The notes under the pieces were generated by a model. That model saw only the letters and a program-made list of their open reading frames with translations. It was not told where the DNA came from and searched no databases. Positions 1 through 6,792 of a DNA stretch of 11,795 nucleotides are shown here, in pieces (position 1 is the first letter of the stretch; the number at the start of each line of letters is the position of its first letter). The DNA comes from Bacteroidota bacterium. GTDB lineage: Bacteria > Bacteroidota > Ignavibacteria > SZUA-365. The DNA lies in contig JAGTUZ010000166.1 in assembly GCA_018224415.1 (NCBI GenBank), positions 1 to 11,795 on the forward strand, in the 5' to 3' direction. Made by a program: the position numbers and the translations under genes.

Positions 1-703
1 CGCTGTCGTCTGCGTCGTCGAGCCGCAGCTCGTACCCCGTCACCTCCCCTTCCATGCGGAAAAGCCGCCGCGCGTCGTCGAGGGAGAGAAAGGCATAGGA
101 GCCGTCGTAGATTTTATTCCGCGCGTCGAAGATGCCTGCAACCGGGCAGCGCAGTACCGTGGGGGTGACGTACTGCGTCAGCAGGTTCTCCATGCCGGCC
201 GGACTGTAAAGCACGACCGTGTCTCCGACGAGCACACGCATGCGGTCGGCCAGGGTGATACCCAGGACGATGCCGTTGCGCTGCTTGAGCGTGAAGTCTC
301 CGAGGATGACCTTTTCAGCGACACGAGTGACCTCCTGCACGCTGTCGGGATCGACGCCTTTCACCCATACAAAACTGTTGTTGCCACCGGCCATGAGCAT
401 GGCCTTGCGCTGCACGAAGGGCGCGACGCCGCGCAGGCCGTCGAGCCGGACGATCTCCTCGCGCACTTCCGGCGCGGTCTTCCCCTCCGTGCGCGGGATG
501 CGCTCGATCTTGAGATGCGGATCGAAGTCCTGGAGGATGCTGGTGACCAGTCCGTTGAAGCCATTGAATACCGACATCACCACGATCAGCGCGGCCACGC
601 CGAACATGATGCCCAGCGTCGCAAGCAGGGAAATGATATTGATGAAGCTGAAACGCTTCTTCCCGTAGAGATACCGCCGCGCGATGAATCCTTCGATCTG
701 CAT
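1..703 (-). CDS. LolC/LolE-family ABC transporter permease, 3' end cut off by the window edge
   Basis: The reading frame opens at an ATG at 703 and stays open to base 1, giving 234 complete codons with no stop, so only the N-terminal half is visible. The protein begins MQIEGFIARRYL and has one long hydrophobic segment at about residues 20-45 (IISLLATLGIMFGVAALIVV), followed by a soluble, mixed domain with the look of the MacB/LolC periplasmic domain. Its N-terminus clearly resembles that of the complete permease just upstream (FIARRYL against FIALRYL, and a matching first helix ending in FNGF or LDGF), so the two are paralogues, as LolC and LolE are. In the family, two such permeases and an ATPase (LolD) release lipoproteins from the inner membrane. 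The start lies 3 bp after the upstream gene's stop with no clear ribosome binding site, suggesting coupled translation. The remaining three helices, and possibly a lolD, would lie beyond base 1. Whether it is LolC or LolE cannot be decided here. Confidence 0.88.
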   Translation of the reverse strand, partial: MQIEGFIARRYLYGKKRFSFINIISLLATLGIMFGVAALIVVMSVFNGFNGLVTSILQDFDPHLKIERIPRTEGKTAPEVREEIVRLDGLRGVAPFVQRKAMLMAGGNNSFVWVKGVDPDSVQEVTRVAEKVILGDFTLKQRNGIVLGITLADRMRVLVGDTVVLYSPAGMENLLTQYVTPTVLRCPVAGIFDARNKIYDGSYAFLSLDDARRLFRMEGEVTGYELRLDDADDS

Positions 704-706
704 GGC

Positions 707-1921
707 TCAGTGGAAACGGATGGAACGGATGGGATTGAGACGTGACGCCAGCCACGCGGGAATGAAGGACGAGACGAAGGCCAGCGCGATGCCCGCGACT
801 GCGACGCCCGCAAATACCTCGACGGACATGTGGATAGGCACGGTGGTCATGAAATACACGTCCTGTGGCAGGCTGAAAAAGCGCAATTCCTGCTGTGCGA
901 GGCTGAAGGCGAACGCCAGGCCGGCACCGAGGGCCGACCCGAGCACGCCGATGGCAAGCCCCTGCATCACGAAGATGCGCCGCACGTGTTTGCGTGAGGC
1001 CCCCATGGCGAGGAGGATGCCGATATACTGTGTTTTCTCGATGACAAAAAGCAGCAGCGTGGCGATGACGTTGAAAACGGAAATCACGATCAGCGATCCC
1101 ACCACGATGGGAATCAGCTGCTGCTGCAGGTCGATCCACACGAAAAGGTGATGGAACAGTGTGAACACCGAGCGCGGGTCGTATGGATAGCCGAGACGGT
1201 CCTGGATGGCGTCGACGGTTGCATCCACATCGCCGACGTCATGGACGATGACGTCGTACCCGCTGACGTTTCCCGGCAGGGCAAACAGCCGCTGCGCCGT
1301 TTCGAGCGATGTAAACACGTAGACGTCGTCGAGGTATTCGGCCATGCCTGTTTCGTACACGCCACGGATCACGCACTGCACCTTGGGCGCGTCGGCGAGA
1401 TGACGGAAGTCGGTCACGCCGAGCAGCAGCATGCGATCGCCGACGCCCACACCCAGCTTGTCGGCGAGGCGGCGGCCGACGAGAAGGGAATGCCGTCCGT
1501 CGACGGGATTGAGCACATAACGACCGTCGACGATCCTGTCATGGATGCGCGAGAGGTCGGCAGCAGAGTCGTAGCCCTTGACCTTCACGCCTTCGATGTC
1601 GTCACGCGTGACCACCATTGCCTCCCGCTCGAGAAAGGGACCGACATCCGCCACGTTGGGCGTGGCGGCAAGACGTTGCCGCGCGTCTTCATCGGCAGGA
1701 ACGGACTCACCGCGGAACACGCCGACGCGCACATGGCCGGAGAAGCCGATAAGGTTCGCCCGCAGTTCCCGCTCGAAGCCGTCGAGGATGGTGAAGGTGA
1801 TAATCAGCGCCGCAGTGCCCACGGCCACGCTCCCGATCGCGACGGCAGTCATGAACGAGAGAAAGCGGCTGAGGTTCCGCTTGCGCAAATAGCGCAGGGC
1901 TATGAAGCGTTCAAACGACAT
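707..1921 (-). CDS. LolC/LolE-family ABC transporter permease (FtsX-like)
   Basis: A full-length 404-residue permease. It has four predicted membrane segments in the family pattern: one at about residues 20-45, then a large extracytoplasmic domain (about 50-268, MacB-like), then three more at about 272-295, 316-340 and 367-389. The cytoplasmic loop EKTQYIGILLAMGAS (296-310) is the typical FtsX/LolC contact region for the ATPase, and the protein ends NPIRSIRFH, close to the NP..LR ending usual in the family. The known role is ATP-driven extraction of outer-membrane lipoproteins from the inner membrane, in complex with a second permease and LolD. It lies 58 bp downstream of prfB and 3 bp upstream of its paralogue, so the two permeases are almost certainly co-transcribed. 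The ATG at 1921 has no strong ribosome binding site. A general FtsX-type exporter cannot be excluded without the ATPase gene. Confidence 0.9.
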   Translation of the reverse strand: MSFERFIALRYLRKRNLSRFLSFMTAVAIGSVAVGTAALIITFTILDGFERELRANLIGFSGHVRVGVFRGESVPADEDARQRLAATPNVADVGPFLEREAMVVTRDDIEGVKVKGYDSAADLSRIHDRIVDGRYVLNPVDGRHSLLVGRRLADKLGVGVGDRMLLLGVTDFRHLADAPKVQCVIRGVYETGMAEYLDDVYVFTSLETAQRLFALPGNVSGYDVIVHDVGDVDATVDAIQDRLGYPYDPRSVFTLFHHLFVWIDLQQQLIPIVVGSLIVISVFNVIATLLLFVIEKTQYIGILLAMGASRKHVRRIFVMQGLAIGVLGSALGAGLAFAFSLAQQELRFFSLPQDVYFMTTVPIHMSVEVFAGVAVAGIALAFVSSFIPAWLASRLNPIRSIRFH

Positions 1922-1979
1922 ACGGATCCGGGTCTCGGAATTTTATGCGCCGCGGTGTCGGGTTGGTATCGCCGCGGGG

Positions 1980-3099
1980 TCAGGTCGGCATCGCCGCGAC
2001 GGCACTGCCGAATTGCAGGAGATAGGCTTGGACAAAGGCATCGAGGTCACCGTCCATCACCGCCTGCACATTGCTGGTTTCCTCGCTCGTGCGATGGTCC
2101 TTGACCATGCTGTAGGGATGGAAGACATAGGAGCGGATCTGGCTGCCCCACTCGATTTTTTTCTTGTTGTCCTCGACCGCCGCGAGGCGGCTGGCCTCCT
2201 TTTCGCGTTCAACCTGGTAGAGCCGCGACTGCAGCAGCGTCATCGCCGTCGCGCGGTTCTGATGCTGCGAGCGTTGCTGCTGGCAGGCAACAACGATACC
2301 CGAGGGAATGTGCGTGATGCGAACCGCGGTCTCGACCTTGTTCACGTTCTGCCCGCCCTTGCCGCCGGAGCGGAAGGTGTCGACCCTGAGGTCGGCGGGA
2401 TTGATGTCGATCTGGATATCTTCGTCGATCTCGGGATAGACAAACACCGAGGCGAAACTGGTGTGCCGCCGCTTGGCGGAATCGAAGGGCGAGATGCGCA
2501 CGAGGCGGTGCACACCGATCTCGGACTTGAGGTATCCGTAGGCGTAGGGACCCTTGACCTCGAAGGTCGCGCTCTTGATGCCCGCGCTTTCGCCCTCGAG
2601 TTCGTCCACCAACGACACCTCGAATCCACGGCGCTCGCAGTAGCGCAGGTACATGCGGTAGAGCATCTCGGCCCAGTCCTGCGACTCGGTGCCACCGGCA
2701 CCGGAGTGAATGGTCACGATGGCCGTGCGGTGGTCGTCCTCGCCCGACAGCATGTTCTTGAATTCAAGGTTACCGAGCAGCTTCTGCAGTTGCTTCGCCT
2801 CCGCGGCGAGTTCGCGTTCGAGGGACTCGTCCTGCGACTCCTCTGCAAGATCGACCAGCGCGAGGAAGTCGCCTGTTTTCGTATCGACCTCGTCCCACTG
2901 CACAACCCAGTCCTTGCGCAGGGTGATGTCCTGCATGATTTTCTGGGCGGCGATATTATCGTCCCAGAAACCGTCGGTGCTGGTCCGCGCTTCGAGCTCG
3001 GCTATTTCGTGTTTCTTGTTGTCGATGTCAAAGAAACCCCCGAAGATCGTCGACACGGCTGCGGATATCTTTTCCCATTGCGAGATATTGCTCGTACAT
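1980..3099 (-). CDS. prfB: Peptide chain release factor 2 (RF2), expressed by programmed +1 frameshift
   Basis: RF2 recognises UGA and UAA stop codons in the ribosome and triggers peptide release. The gene is in two frames. Frame 0 runs from ATG 3099 for 23 codons (MYEQYLAMGKDI...DDLRGFL) to an in-frame TGA at 3030-3028. After a +1 shift it continues from GAC at 3029 to the stop at 1980. The joined product is 372 residues, close to E. coli RF2 (365), and reads GFL-DIDNKKHEIAEL across the junction, matching E. coli GYL-DYDAKKERLEEV. The SPF stop-codon recognition tripeptide is at about 203-205, which marks RF2 rather than RF1, and the catalytic GGQ loop is at about 248-250 (SGGKGGQNVNKVETAVRI). 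A GTG at 3056 in the second frame opens a 358-residue ORF, but its first nine residues (MSTIFGGFF) are an artefact of reading the wrong frame upstream of the shift. The gene starts 13 bp after the small gene downstream of phoH and is followed by the permeases. Confidence 0.95.
3027..3042 (-). promoter_or_regulatory. prfB: prfB autoregulatory +1 frameshift site
   Basis: The minus strand reads CGGGGGTTTCTTTGAC, against AGGGGGTATCTTTGAC in E. coli prfB: the same length and 14 of 16 bases identical. The elements are an internal Shine-Dalgarno-like CGGGGG, the slippery CTT codon, the in-frame TGA at 3030-3028 and the C after the stop that makes termination poor. In the known mechanism, low RF2 makes the ribosome pause at UGA and slip +1 from CUU to UUU, so RF2 limits its own synthesis. 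The reading-frame evidence on both sides supports this directly. Confidence 0.95.
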
Positions 3100-3112
3100 G
3101 ATGTGACTCGTC

Positions 3113-3379
3113 TTATAATGAATGGAATGATTCGATGGAAGTGAAGCGTGTCCGCTTCGGGACGCGGGGAACGCGGAGTCGTCCACGCAGGCGGTCGTGG
3201 CGGCGGCGGCGCGGGATGACGTACTCGACGCGCGCGCGTTCAACGCGTACGGCCTGGTTGCCGATGCCCGGACTGGTCGAGAGCATGAGCACAAGAAAAA
3301 GCACGAACACAAGACGGCGCAGCGTGAAGGCGCGTGTGTCCGGGGCGTCCGCATGCAGGACCGCCGCGGTCTCAGCCAT
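3113..3379 (-). CDS. Small arginine-rich single-helix protein, function unknown
   Basis: An 88-residue reading frame not assignable to a known family. The ATG at 3379 overlaps the end of phoH by 8 bp (ATGGCTGA) and is preceded by GGGGAG at 3384-3389, four bases from the ATG, a good ribosome binding site. Codon third positions are mostly G or C like the neighbouring genes, which supports real coding. Residues 1-22 are polar, 23-37 form one hydrophobic segment (LVFVLFLVLMLSTSP), and the rest is very basic: 17 arginines in all, including RRRR at 57-60. It could be a one-pass membrane protein or carry an uncleaved signal anchor. The arrangement phoH, this gene, prfB (13 bp gap) suggests one transcript. 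In many bacteria ybeY follows phoH, but this is too short and has no YbeY H-x3-H-x5-H motif. It may still be a spurious or decaying frame. Confidence 0.55.
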   Translation of the reverse strand: MAETAAVLHADAPDTRAFTLRRLVFVLFLVLMLSTSPGIGNQAVRVERARVEYVIPRRRRHDRLRGRLRVPRVPKRTRFTSIESFHSL

Positions 3380-4334
3380 TCGGCTCCCCGTTGAAGCGCT
3401 CGTAGGCTTCGATGATGTTCATGACCAGGCGGTGTCGCACGACGTCGGTTTTTTCGAAGTACTGGAAACCCACGCCCTCGATGCCGACGAGGATGTCCTG
3501 GATCTCCACGAGTCCGCTGGTGCTGCGCGACGGCAGGTCGATCTGTGTGATGTCGCCGGTGATGATGGCGCGGGAATTGGCACCCATGCGTGTGAGGAAC
3601 ATCTTCATCTGCATGGATGTCGCGTTCTGGGCCTCGTCGAGAATGATGAATGCGTTGTTGAGCGTGCGACCGCGCATGTAGGCAAGCGGCACGATCTCGA
3701 TGGTACGGCGCTCGACATAGCCTTTCAGCTTTTCCGCCGGCAGCATGTCGTCGAGGGCGTCGTAGAGGGGACGCAGGTAGGGATCGACCTTTTCACGGAA
3801 GTCACCGGGCAGGAAGCCGAGACTCTCGCCCGCCTCGACGGCGGGACGCGTAAGCACGATCTTCAGCACCTCGTGCTTGCGCAGCGACGCGACGGCGGCC
3901 GCAACGGCGAGATAGGTCTTGCCTGTGCCGGCAGGACCGATCGCGAAGACGATGTCGTTCGCACGGATCTTGCGCAGGTAGCTGATCTGACCGGGCGTTT
4001 TCGCCTTGATGTAATCCTTTTTCGCATAGAGGACCACATTGTCCAGTTCTTCCGGCGCGAGTTCGGGAGAGGTGCCGCTGGTCATGATGTCGATGACGGT
4101 GTGCACGTCGCGATCCGACAGTGAGTCGGTTTTGTTGACGATGAACACCAGCTCCTTGAGCACCTTCTCGATCTGGTCCACCACCGTCTCTTCCCCACGG
4201 ATGAGCACGGTCTCGCCACGCGCGACGATATTCGCGTCGAAGCGTTCCTCGATGATGCGGAGATGGGTGTCGTTGAAACCGAAAAGCACCACGGGATTGG
4301 TGCCGTCGACGCGAATACGTTTCTCTCTTTCCAA
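3372..4334 (-). CDS. phoH: PhoH-family ATPase
   Basis: A 320-residue P-loop ATPase of the PhoH/YbeZ type. The N-terminal part (about 10-60, VVLFGFNDTHLRIIEERF and following) is the KH-like domain seen in these proteins. The ATPase domain then shows Walker A GPAGTGKT at 133-140, the family-typical LTRPAVEAGE at 161-170, Walker B with DEAQ at 233-236, and ITGDITQIDLP at 258-268. Family members are RNA-associated ATPases, often linked to YbeY and ribosome or rRNA maturation, though the exact role is unsettled. The only canonical start that fits is TTG at 4334: the frame is open upstream to a stop at 4434-4436 but contains no ATG or GTG. No ribosome binding site precedes the TTG, while GGAAAGAGAG lies just after it, so the start is uncertain. 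A perfect hairpin ends 26 bp upstream. The 3' end overlaps the following small gene by 8 bp. Confidence 0.92.
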   Translation of the reverse strand: MEREKRIRVDGTNPVVLFGFNDTHLRIIEERFDANIVARGETVLIRGEETVVDQIEKVLKELVFIVNKTDSLSDRDVHTVIDIMTSGTSPELAPEELDNVVLYAKKDYIKAKTPGQISYLRKIRANDIVFAIGPAGTGKTYLAVAAAVASLRKHEVLKIVLTRPAVEAGESLGFLPGDFREKVDPYLRPLYDALDDMLPAEKLKGYVERRTIEIVPLAYMRGRTLNNAFIILDEAQNATSMQMKMFLTRMGANSRAIITGDITQIDLPSRSTSGLVEIQDILVGIEGVGFQYFEKTDVVRHRLVMNIIEAYERFNGEPNG

Positions 4335-4360
4335 AGGCGGAACCGTGCTGTTGCGGTAAA

Positions 4361-4400
4361 CGGAAAAACCCTTACATCTTGCAATGTAAGGGTTTTTCCG
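4361..4400 (-). terminator. Perfect 17-bp inverted repeat, intrinsic terminator-like, between the LysM gene and phoH
   Basis: Arms at 4361-4377 (CGGAAAAACCCTTACAT) and 4384-4400 are exact reverse complements, separated by a 6-base loop. Read on the minus strand the core stem CCCTTACAT/ATGTAAGGG is followed by TTTTT, as in a Rho-independent terminator. The stem is symmetric with A5 and T5 flanks, so it would work in either direction. It lies 91 bp after the LysM gene stop and only 26 bp before the phoH TTG, so it should end the LysM transcript. If phoH starts upstream of it, the hairpin would instead sit in the phoH leader and could act as an attenuator. Confidence 0.75.
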
Positions 4401-4491
4401 AAGATTTGCGGGGTCAATCGCCTTCCCGTTCCGTCACCGTCGGTGAAACACCGCGCGGATTCCGGGAGGAACGGCGTCGGGCCGCGCCTGC

Positions 4492-5283
4492 TTACTTGTT
4501 GACGTTCTCGGGAGAGCTGCCGGTATCGTTGCCTCCACCCATATCCGCTTCGCGTTTCATGCGATAATAACGGCGTGCGGCGGTTTCCTCTTCCGGTGTC
4601 AGCGGCGCGGGAGCCGGGATTTTCAGGACCTGTCCCGGATGGATAATATCCGGATTCTTGATCTGGTCACGGTTTTTCTGCCAGATCTTCGGCCACTTGA
4701 ACGCGTCGCCGTAGATGTCCGGTTTCTTGGCGATGTTCCAGAGGCAGTCGCGGTCCTTCGACCAGGTACCCACAGTGTAGCTCTTTTCGGCTCTGCTGAG
4801 CGTGTCACGCAGTGTGGCGATGTTCTCGCCGATGCGCTGCACGCGATCGTAGAAGGCCGGAAGCAGGCTGATCTTGTTGGCGGCAAGATTCTTGTACTCC
4901 TCTTCCGCCTCGTCGACCTCACCCTTGCGTGCGAGCAGGTCCATCGGGGAAAGACGGAGCAATTCGGCAATCTTGTTTTCGAGACGCTTCAGACGGGCCT
5001 CATAGGCATCGACGTCCTGACGCGTGGCACCGACAAGGGCGTAGAGTTCGTCAACGCACTTCTCGTAATCGTCCTGTTTCTGCTTGAGGACGCGGGCCTT
5101 CTCCTCAAGCTGCTGGTCGAGCGCGGCCTGCTGCCGCTTCAAGTCGGAAGACCGCTTCTCGAGCGTCGAGATTTTCTGCGCGGCTTCTTCTTCGGTCATT
5201 TCTTCCTGGGCAAGCAGTGTACTGCCCGCCATGAAGAACAACCCCAGCGCGATGGTGAGCACGGAAATTCTATTCCATTTCAT
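4492..5283 (-). CDS. Secreted coiled-coil protein with C-terminal LysM domain
   Basis: A 263-residue exported protein. Residues 1-25 form a signal peptide (basic MKWNR, hydrophobic core, cleavage likely after LLA, before QEE). Residues about 28-110 and 120-168 are charged heptad-like helices (for example LEKRSSDLKRQQAALDQQLE), a predicted coiled coil. Residues about 169-223 make a LysM-type module: YTVGTWSKDRDCLWNIAKKP, then KWPKIWQKNRDQIKNPDIIHPGQVLKIP, which binds glycan or peptidoglycan in known cases. The short tail is polar. It has a good ribosome binding site (GAGGAG, seven bases from ATG 5283). It lies 46 bp after a small coiled-coil lipoprotein gene with which it probably forms a two-gene unit under the promoter at 5680-5708. 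A role in tethering or shaping the envelope is inference; no catalytic domain is visible. Cys76 and Cys180 could pair in the periplasm. Confidence 0.85.
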   Translation of the reverse strand: MKWNRISVLTIALGLFFMAGSTLLAQEEMTEEEAAQKISTLEKRSSDLKRQQAALDQQLEEKARVLKQKQDDYEKCVDELYALVGATRQDVDAYEARLKRLENKIAELLRLSPMDLLARKGEVDEAEEEYKNLAANKISLLPAFYDRVQRIGENIATLRDTLSRAEKSYTVGTWSKDRDCLWNIAKKPDIYGDAFKWPKIWQKNRDQIKNPDIIHPGQVLKIPAPAPLTPEEETAARRYYRMKREADMGGGNDTGSSPENVNK

Positions 5284-5329
5284 TTCTTTTCTCCTCGCTA
5301 TTGGATTTGTTTTCTAGACGTGACAGTGA

Positions 5330-5611
5330 TCAATTGCCCTGCCAATTGGCCAGGCGCTGCTTGACAAGTTCCTTGTCTTTCGCGCACTGCTCCAATTTCG
5401 CTTCCTGTGCGGAAATTTGGCGGTCGATGGTGCCGATCTGCGACTGCTTCGTCTGGATCGACGACTCAAGGGCACTGATCTCGCGCTCCAGTTCGGTGAT
5501 GCGCGCGAGCTGCTCGGGTGTGGCGTACGATGTGCAACCGGTGAGGAAGGATCCGCCGGCAAGTATCGTCACAGCACAGAGGAGCACCACAGAATTCCGG
5601 AGTTTTCTCAT
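5330..5611 (-). CDS. Small coiled-coil lipoprotein
   Basis: A 93-residue protein with a lipoprotein signal peptide: MRKLRN, a hydrophobic core and the lipobox LTGC with the lipidated Cys at residue 26. The mature part is almost entirely a heptad-patterned helix (LARITELEREISALESSIQTKQ... at about 35-85), resembling Lpp-type or other small coiled-coil lipoproteins in layout but not in recognisable sequence. The residue after Cys26 is Thr, so there is no Asp+2 retention signal of the E. coli kind and outer-membrane delivery is plausible. Ribosome binding site AAGGAG (5618-5623) is six bases from the ATG, and a strong promoter lies about 60 bases further up. It probably works with the LysM coiled-coil protein encoded 46 bp downstream; pairing of their coiled coils is inference. 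Confidence 0.87.
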   Translation of the reverse strand: MRKLRNSVVLLCAVTILAGGSFLTGCTSYATPEQLARITELEREISALESSIQTKQSQIGTIDRQISAQEAKLEQCAKDKELVKQRLANWQGN

Positions 5612-5679
5612 AATAGTCTCCTTCGCGGTGATAAGTTAAAGTAACAGGTTAGACTCAAGGGTTAAGTGCATATATCTCA

Positions 5680-5708
5680 ATAATAACAAGAATATGCGCG
5701 TTTGTCAA
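5680..5708 (-). promoter_or_regulatory. Strong sigma70-type promoter for the lipoprotein-LysM unit
   Basis: On the minus strand the -35 box is TTGACA (5703-5708, full consensus) and the -10 box is TATTAT (5680-5685, five of six), with a 17-bp spacer. Transcription should start near 5673, giving a leader of about 60 bases that ends in the AAGGAG site. The stretch is AT-rich relative to its surroundings. The -35 box sits only about 20 bp beyond the dus stop codon, and no terminator is visible for the dus transcript. Confidence 0.8.
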
Positions 5709-5727
5709 GAAAAAGAACGTGAAAAGT

Positions 5728-6777
5728 CTACAAACAACACGATTCTGACGTGATCGGCCTTTCCTCCTCCGTGATCACGGCAGTCTGTGAGACGTCAACT
5801 TCTGCATGTTCGAAGAAGAGCAGACTGTGCAGCACGTCTTCGGCTTCGGCAAGCGTCTCGGGTTTCATGAGTATGTTGCGCATCTGTCGGCTGTTGGGCA
5901 CGTATTTGAGATACGCGATATAATGCTTGCGCATCTCCAGCACCGCGCGCCGTTCGCCTTTGATCTCCACGGCCATGCGCAGGTGACGAAGGGCGGTGGC
6001 GATACGTTCGGAAAAATGCACGGGTTCCGGCATACGGCCGGTCTCCATGAAATATTTTGTTTCGCGGAAGATCCACGGGTTCGCGATGGCGCCACGGGCG
6101 ATCATCACGTGATCGCAGCCGCTTTGCTCGAAGGCGCGTGCGGCGTCCTGAGGCGTCATCACCCCACCGTTGAGCACAACGGGAATGGAAACCGCGTTTT
6201 TGATCTTCGGAATCCAACTCCAGTCGGGATCGCCGCTGTGTCCCTGCTGCCGCGTGCGGCAATGCACGGTCAGCGCGCGAATACCCACGTCCTCGAGCAT
6301 TTTCGCAAGTTCGACGATACGAATGGAATCCACATCCCAGCCGAGACGGGTTTTCAGCGTGACCGGCACTCGTACGGCGTCGACGATCACGCGTGCCATC
6401 TCGACCATGTACGGCAGGTCGCGCAGCAGTCCCGCTCCGGCACCACGGCCCGCGACTTTCTTCACCCAGCAGCCGGCGTTGATATCAAGGAGGTCAGGCT
6501 CCTCTTCTTCGACGATGCGGGCGGCGCCCAGCATGGTGTCGAGGTTGCCGCCGTAGATCTGTATGCCGACAGGACGCTCGTCCTCGCGGATGATCATTTT
6601 CTGGCGGGACTTCGTCGGCTTGCTGCTGCGCACCAGACCGTCGGCGTTGACGAATTCGGTGTATACCACGTCGGCGCCGAATTCCCGGCAGATTTTACGG
6701 AAGGAGATGTCGGTGACGTCCTCCATCGGAGCGAGAAAAAGTCCCTTGGTGACACCGAGTGATTCGAAAAGATCCAT
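5728..6777 (-). CDS. dusB: tRNA-dihydrouridine synthase, DusB-type
   Basis: A 349-residue FMN-dependent TIM-barrel enzyme that reduces uridine to dihydrouridine in tRNA. Family landmarks in order: LAPMEDVTDISFR at 15-27, the FMN/substrate region QIYGGN at 73-78, the catalytic cysteine in DINAGCWVKK (Cys103), GAGAGLLRD at 112-120, LKTRLGWD at 141-148, VHCRTR at 171-176, LNGGV at 202-206 and MIARGA at 225-230. Most Dus proteins have GCP at the active-site cysteine; here it is GCW, with the cysteine kept. The C-terminal tail of about 20 residues (to TSESCCL) is extra and probably disordered. The start at 6777 has AGGA just upstream. It begins 15 bp after the glycosyltransferase gene, so it probably shares that transcript even though the functions are unrelated. 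Confidence 0.93.
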   Translation of the reverse strand: MDLFESLGVTKGLFLAPMEDVTDISFRKICREFGADVVYTEFVNADGLVRSSKPTKSRQKMIIREDERPVGIQIYGGNLDTMLGAARIVEEEEPDLLDINAGCWVKKVAGRGAGAGLLRDLPYMVEMARVIVDAVRVPVTLKTRLGWDVDSIRIVELAKMLEDVGIRALTVHCRTRQQGHSGDPDWSWIPKIKNAVSIPVVLNGGVMTPQDAARAFEQSGCDHVMIARGAIANPWIFRETKYFMETGRMPEPVHFSERIATALRHLRMAVEIKGERRAVLEMRKHYIAYLKYVPNSRQMRNILMKPETLAEAEDVLHSLLFFEHAEVDVSQTAVITEEERPITSESCCL

Positions 6778-6792
6778 GATTCCTGTTTCTTG

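Noticed and set aside
315..1139. A 274-codon minus-strand frame across the junction of the two permeases
   Set aside because: It is in the wrong frame for both permeases and reads as low-complexity His/Arg/Ala sequence.
1944..1979. Hairpin from two CCGCGG sites between prfB and the first permease
   Set aside because: The stem is six bases around a 16-base loop with no T run; it is too weak to call a terminator.
1148..2104. Long plus-strand reading frames here and at 1902-3101, 3135-4124, 5806-6762, 7033-7947, 9259-10122 and 10642-11571
   Set aside because: Each lies opposite a well-identified minus-strand gene. Their proteins are rich in His, Arg, Ala and Asp without domains, the usual shadow of GC-rich genes.
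3109..3134. TATAAG as a -10 box for prfB
   Set aside because: It overlaps the stop codon of the small upstream gene and has no acceptable -35 box at 16-18 bp; co-transcription with phoH is simpler.
3028..3354. A 108-codon frame running into the prfB leader
   Set aside because: Only its last 23 codons, from ATG 3099, are real (the RF2 leader). The upstream part is an out-of-frame reading of the small gene after phoH.
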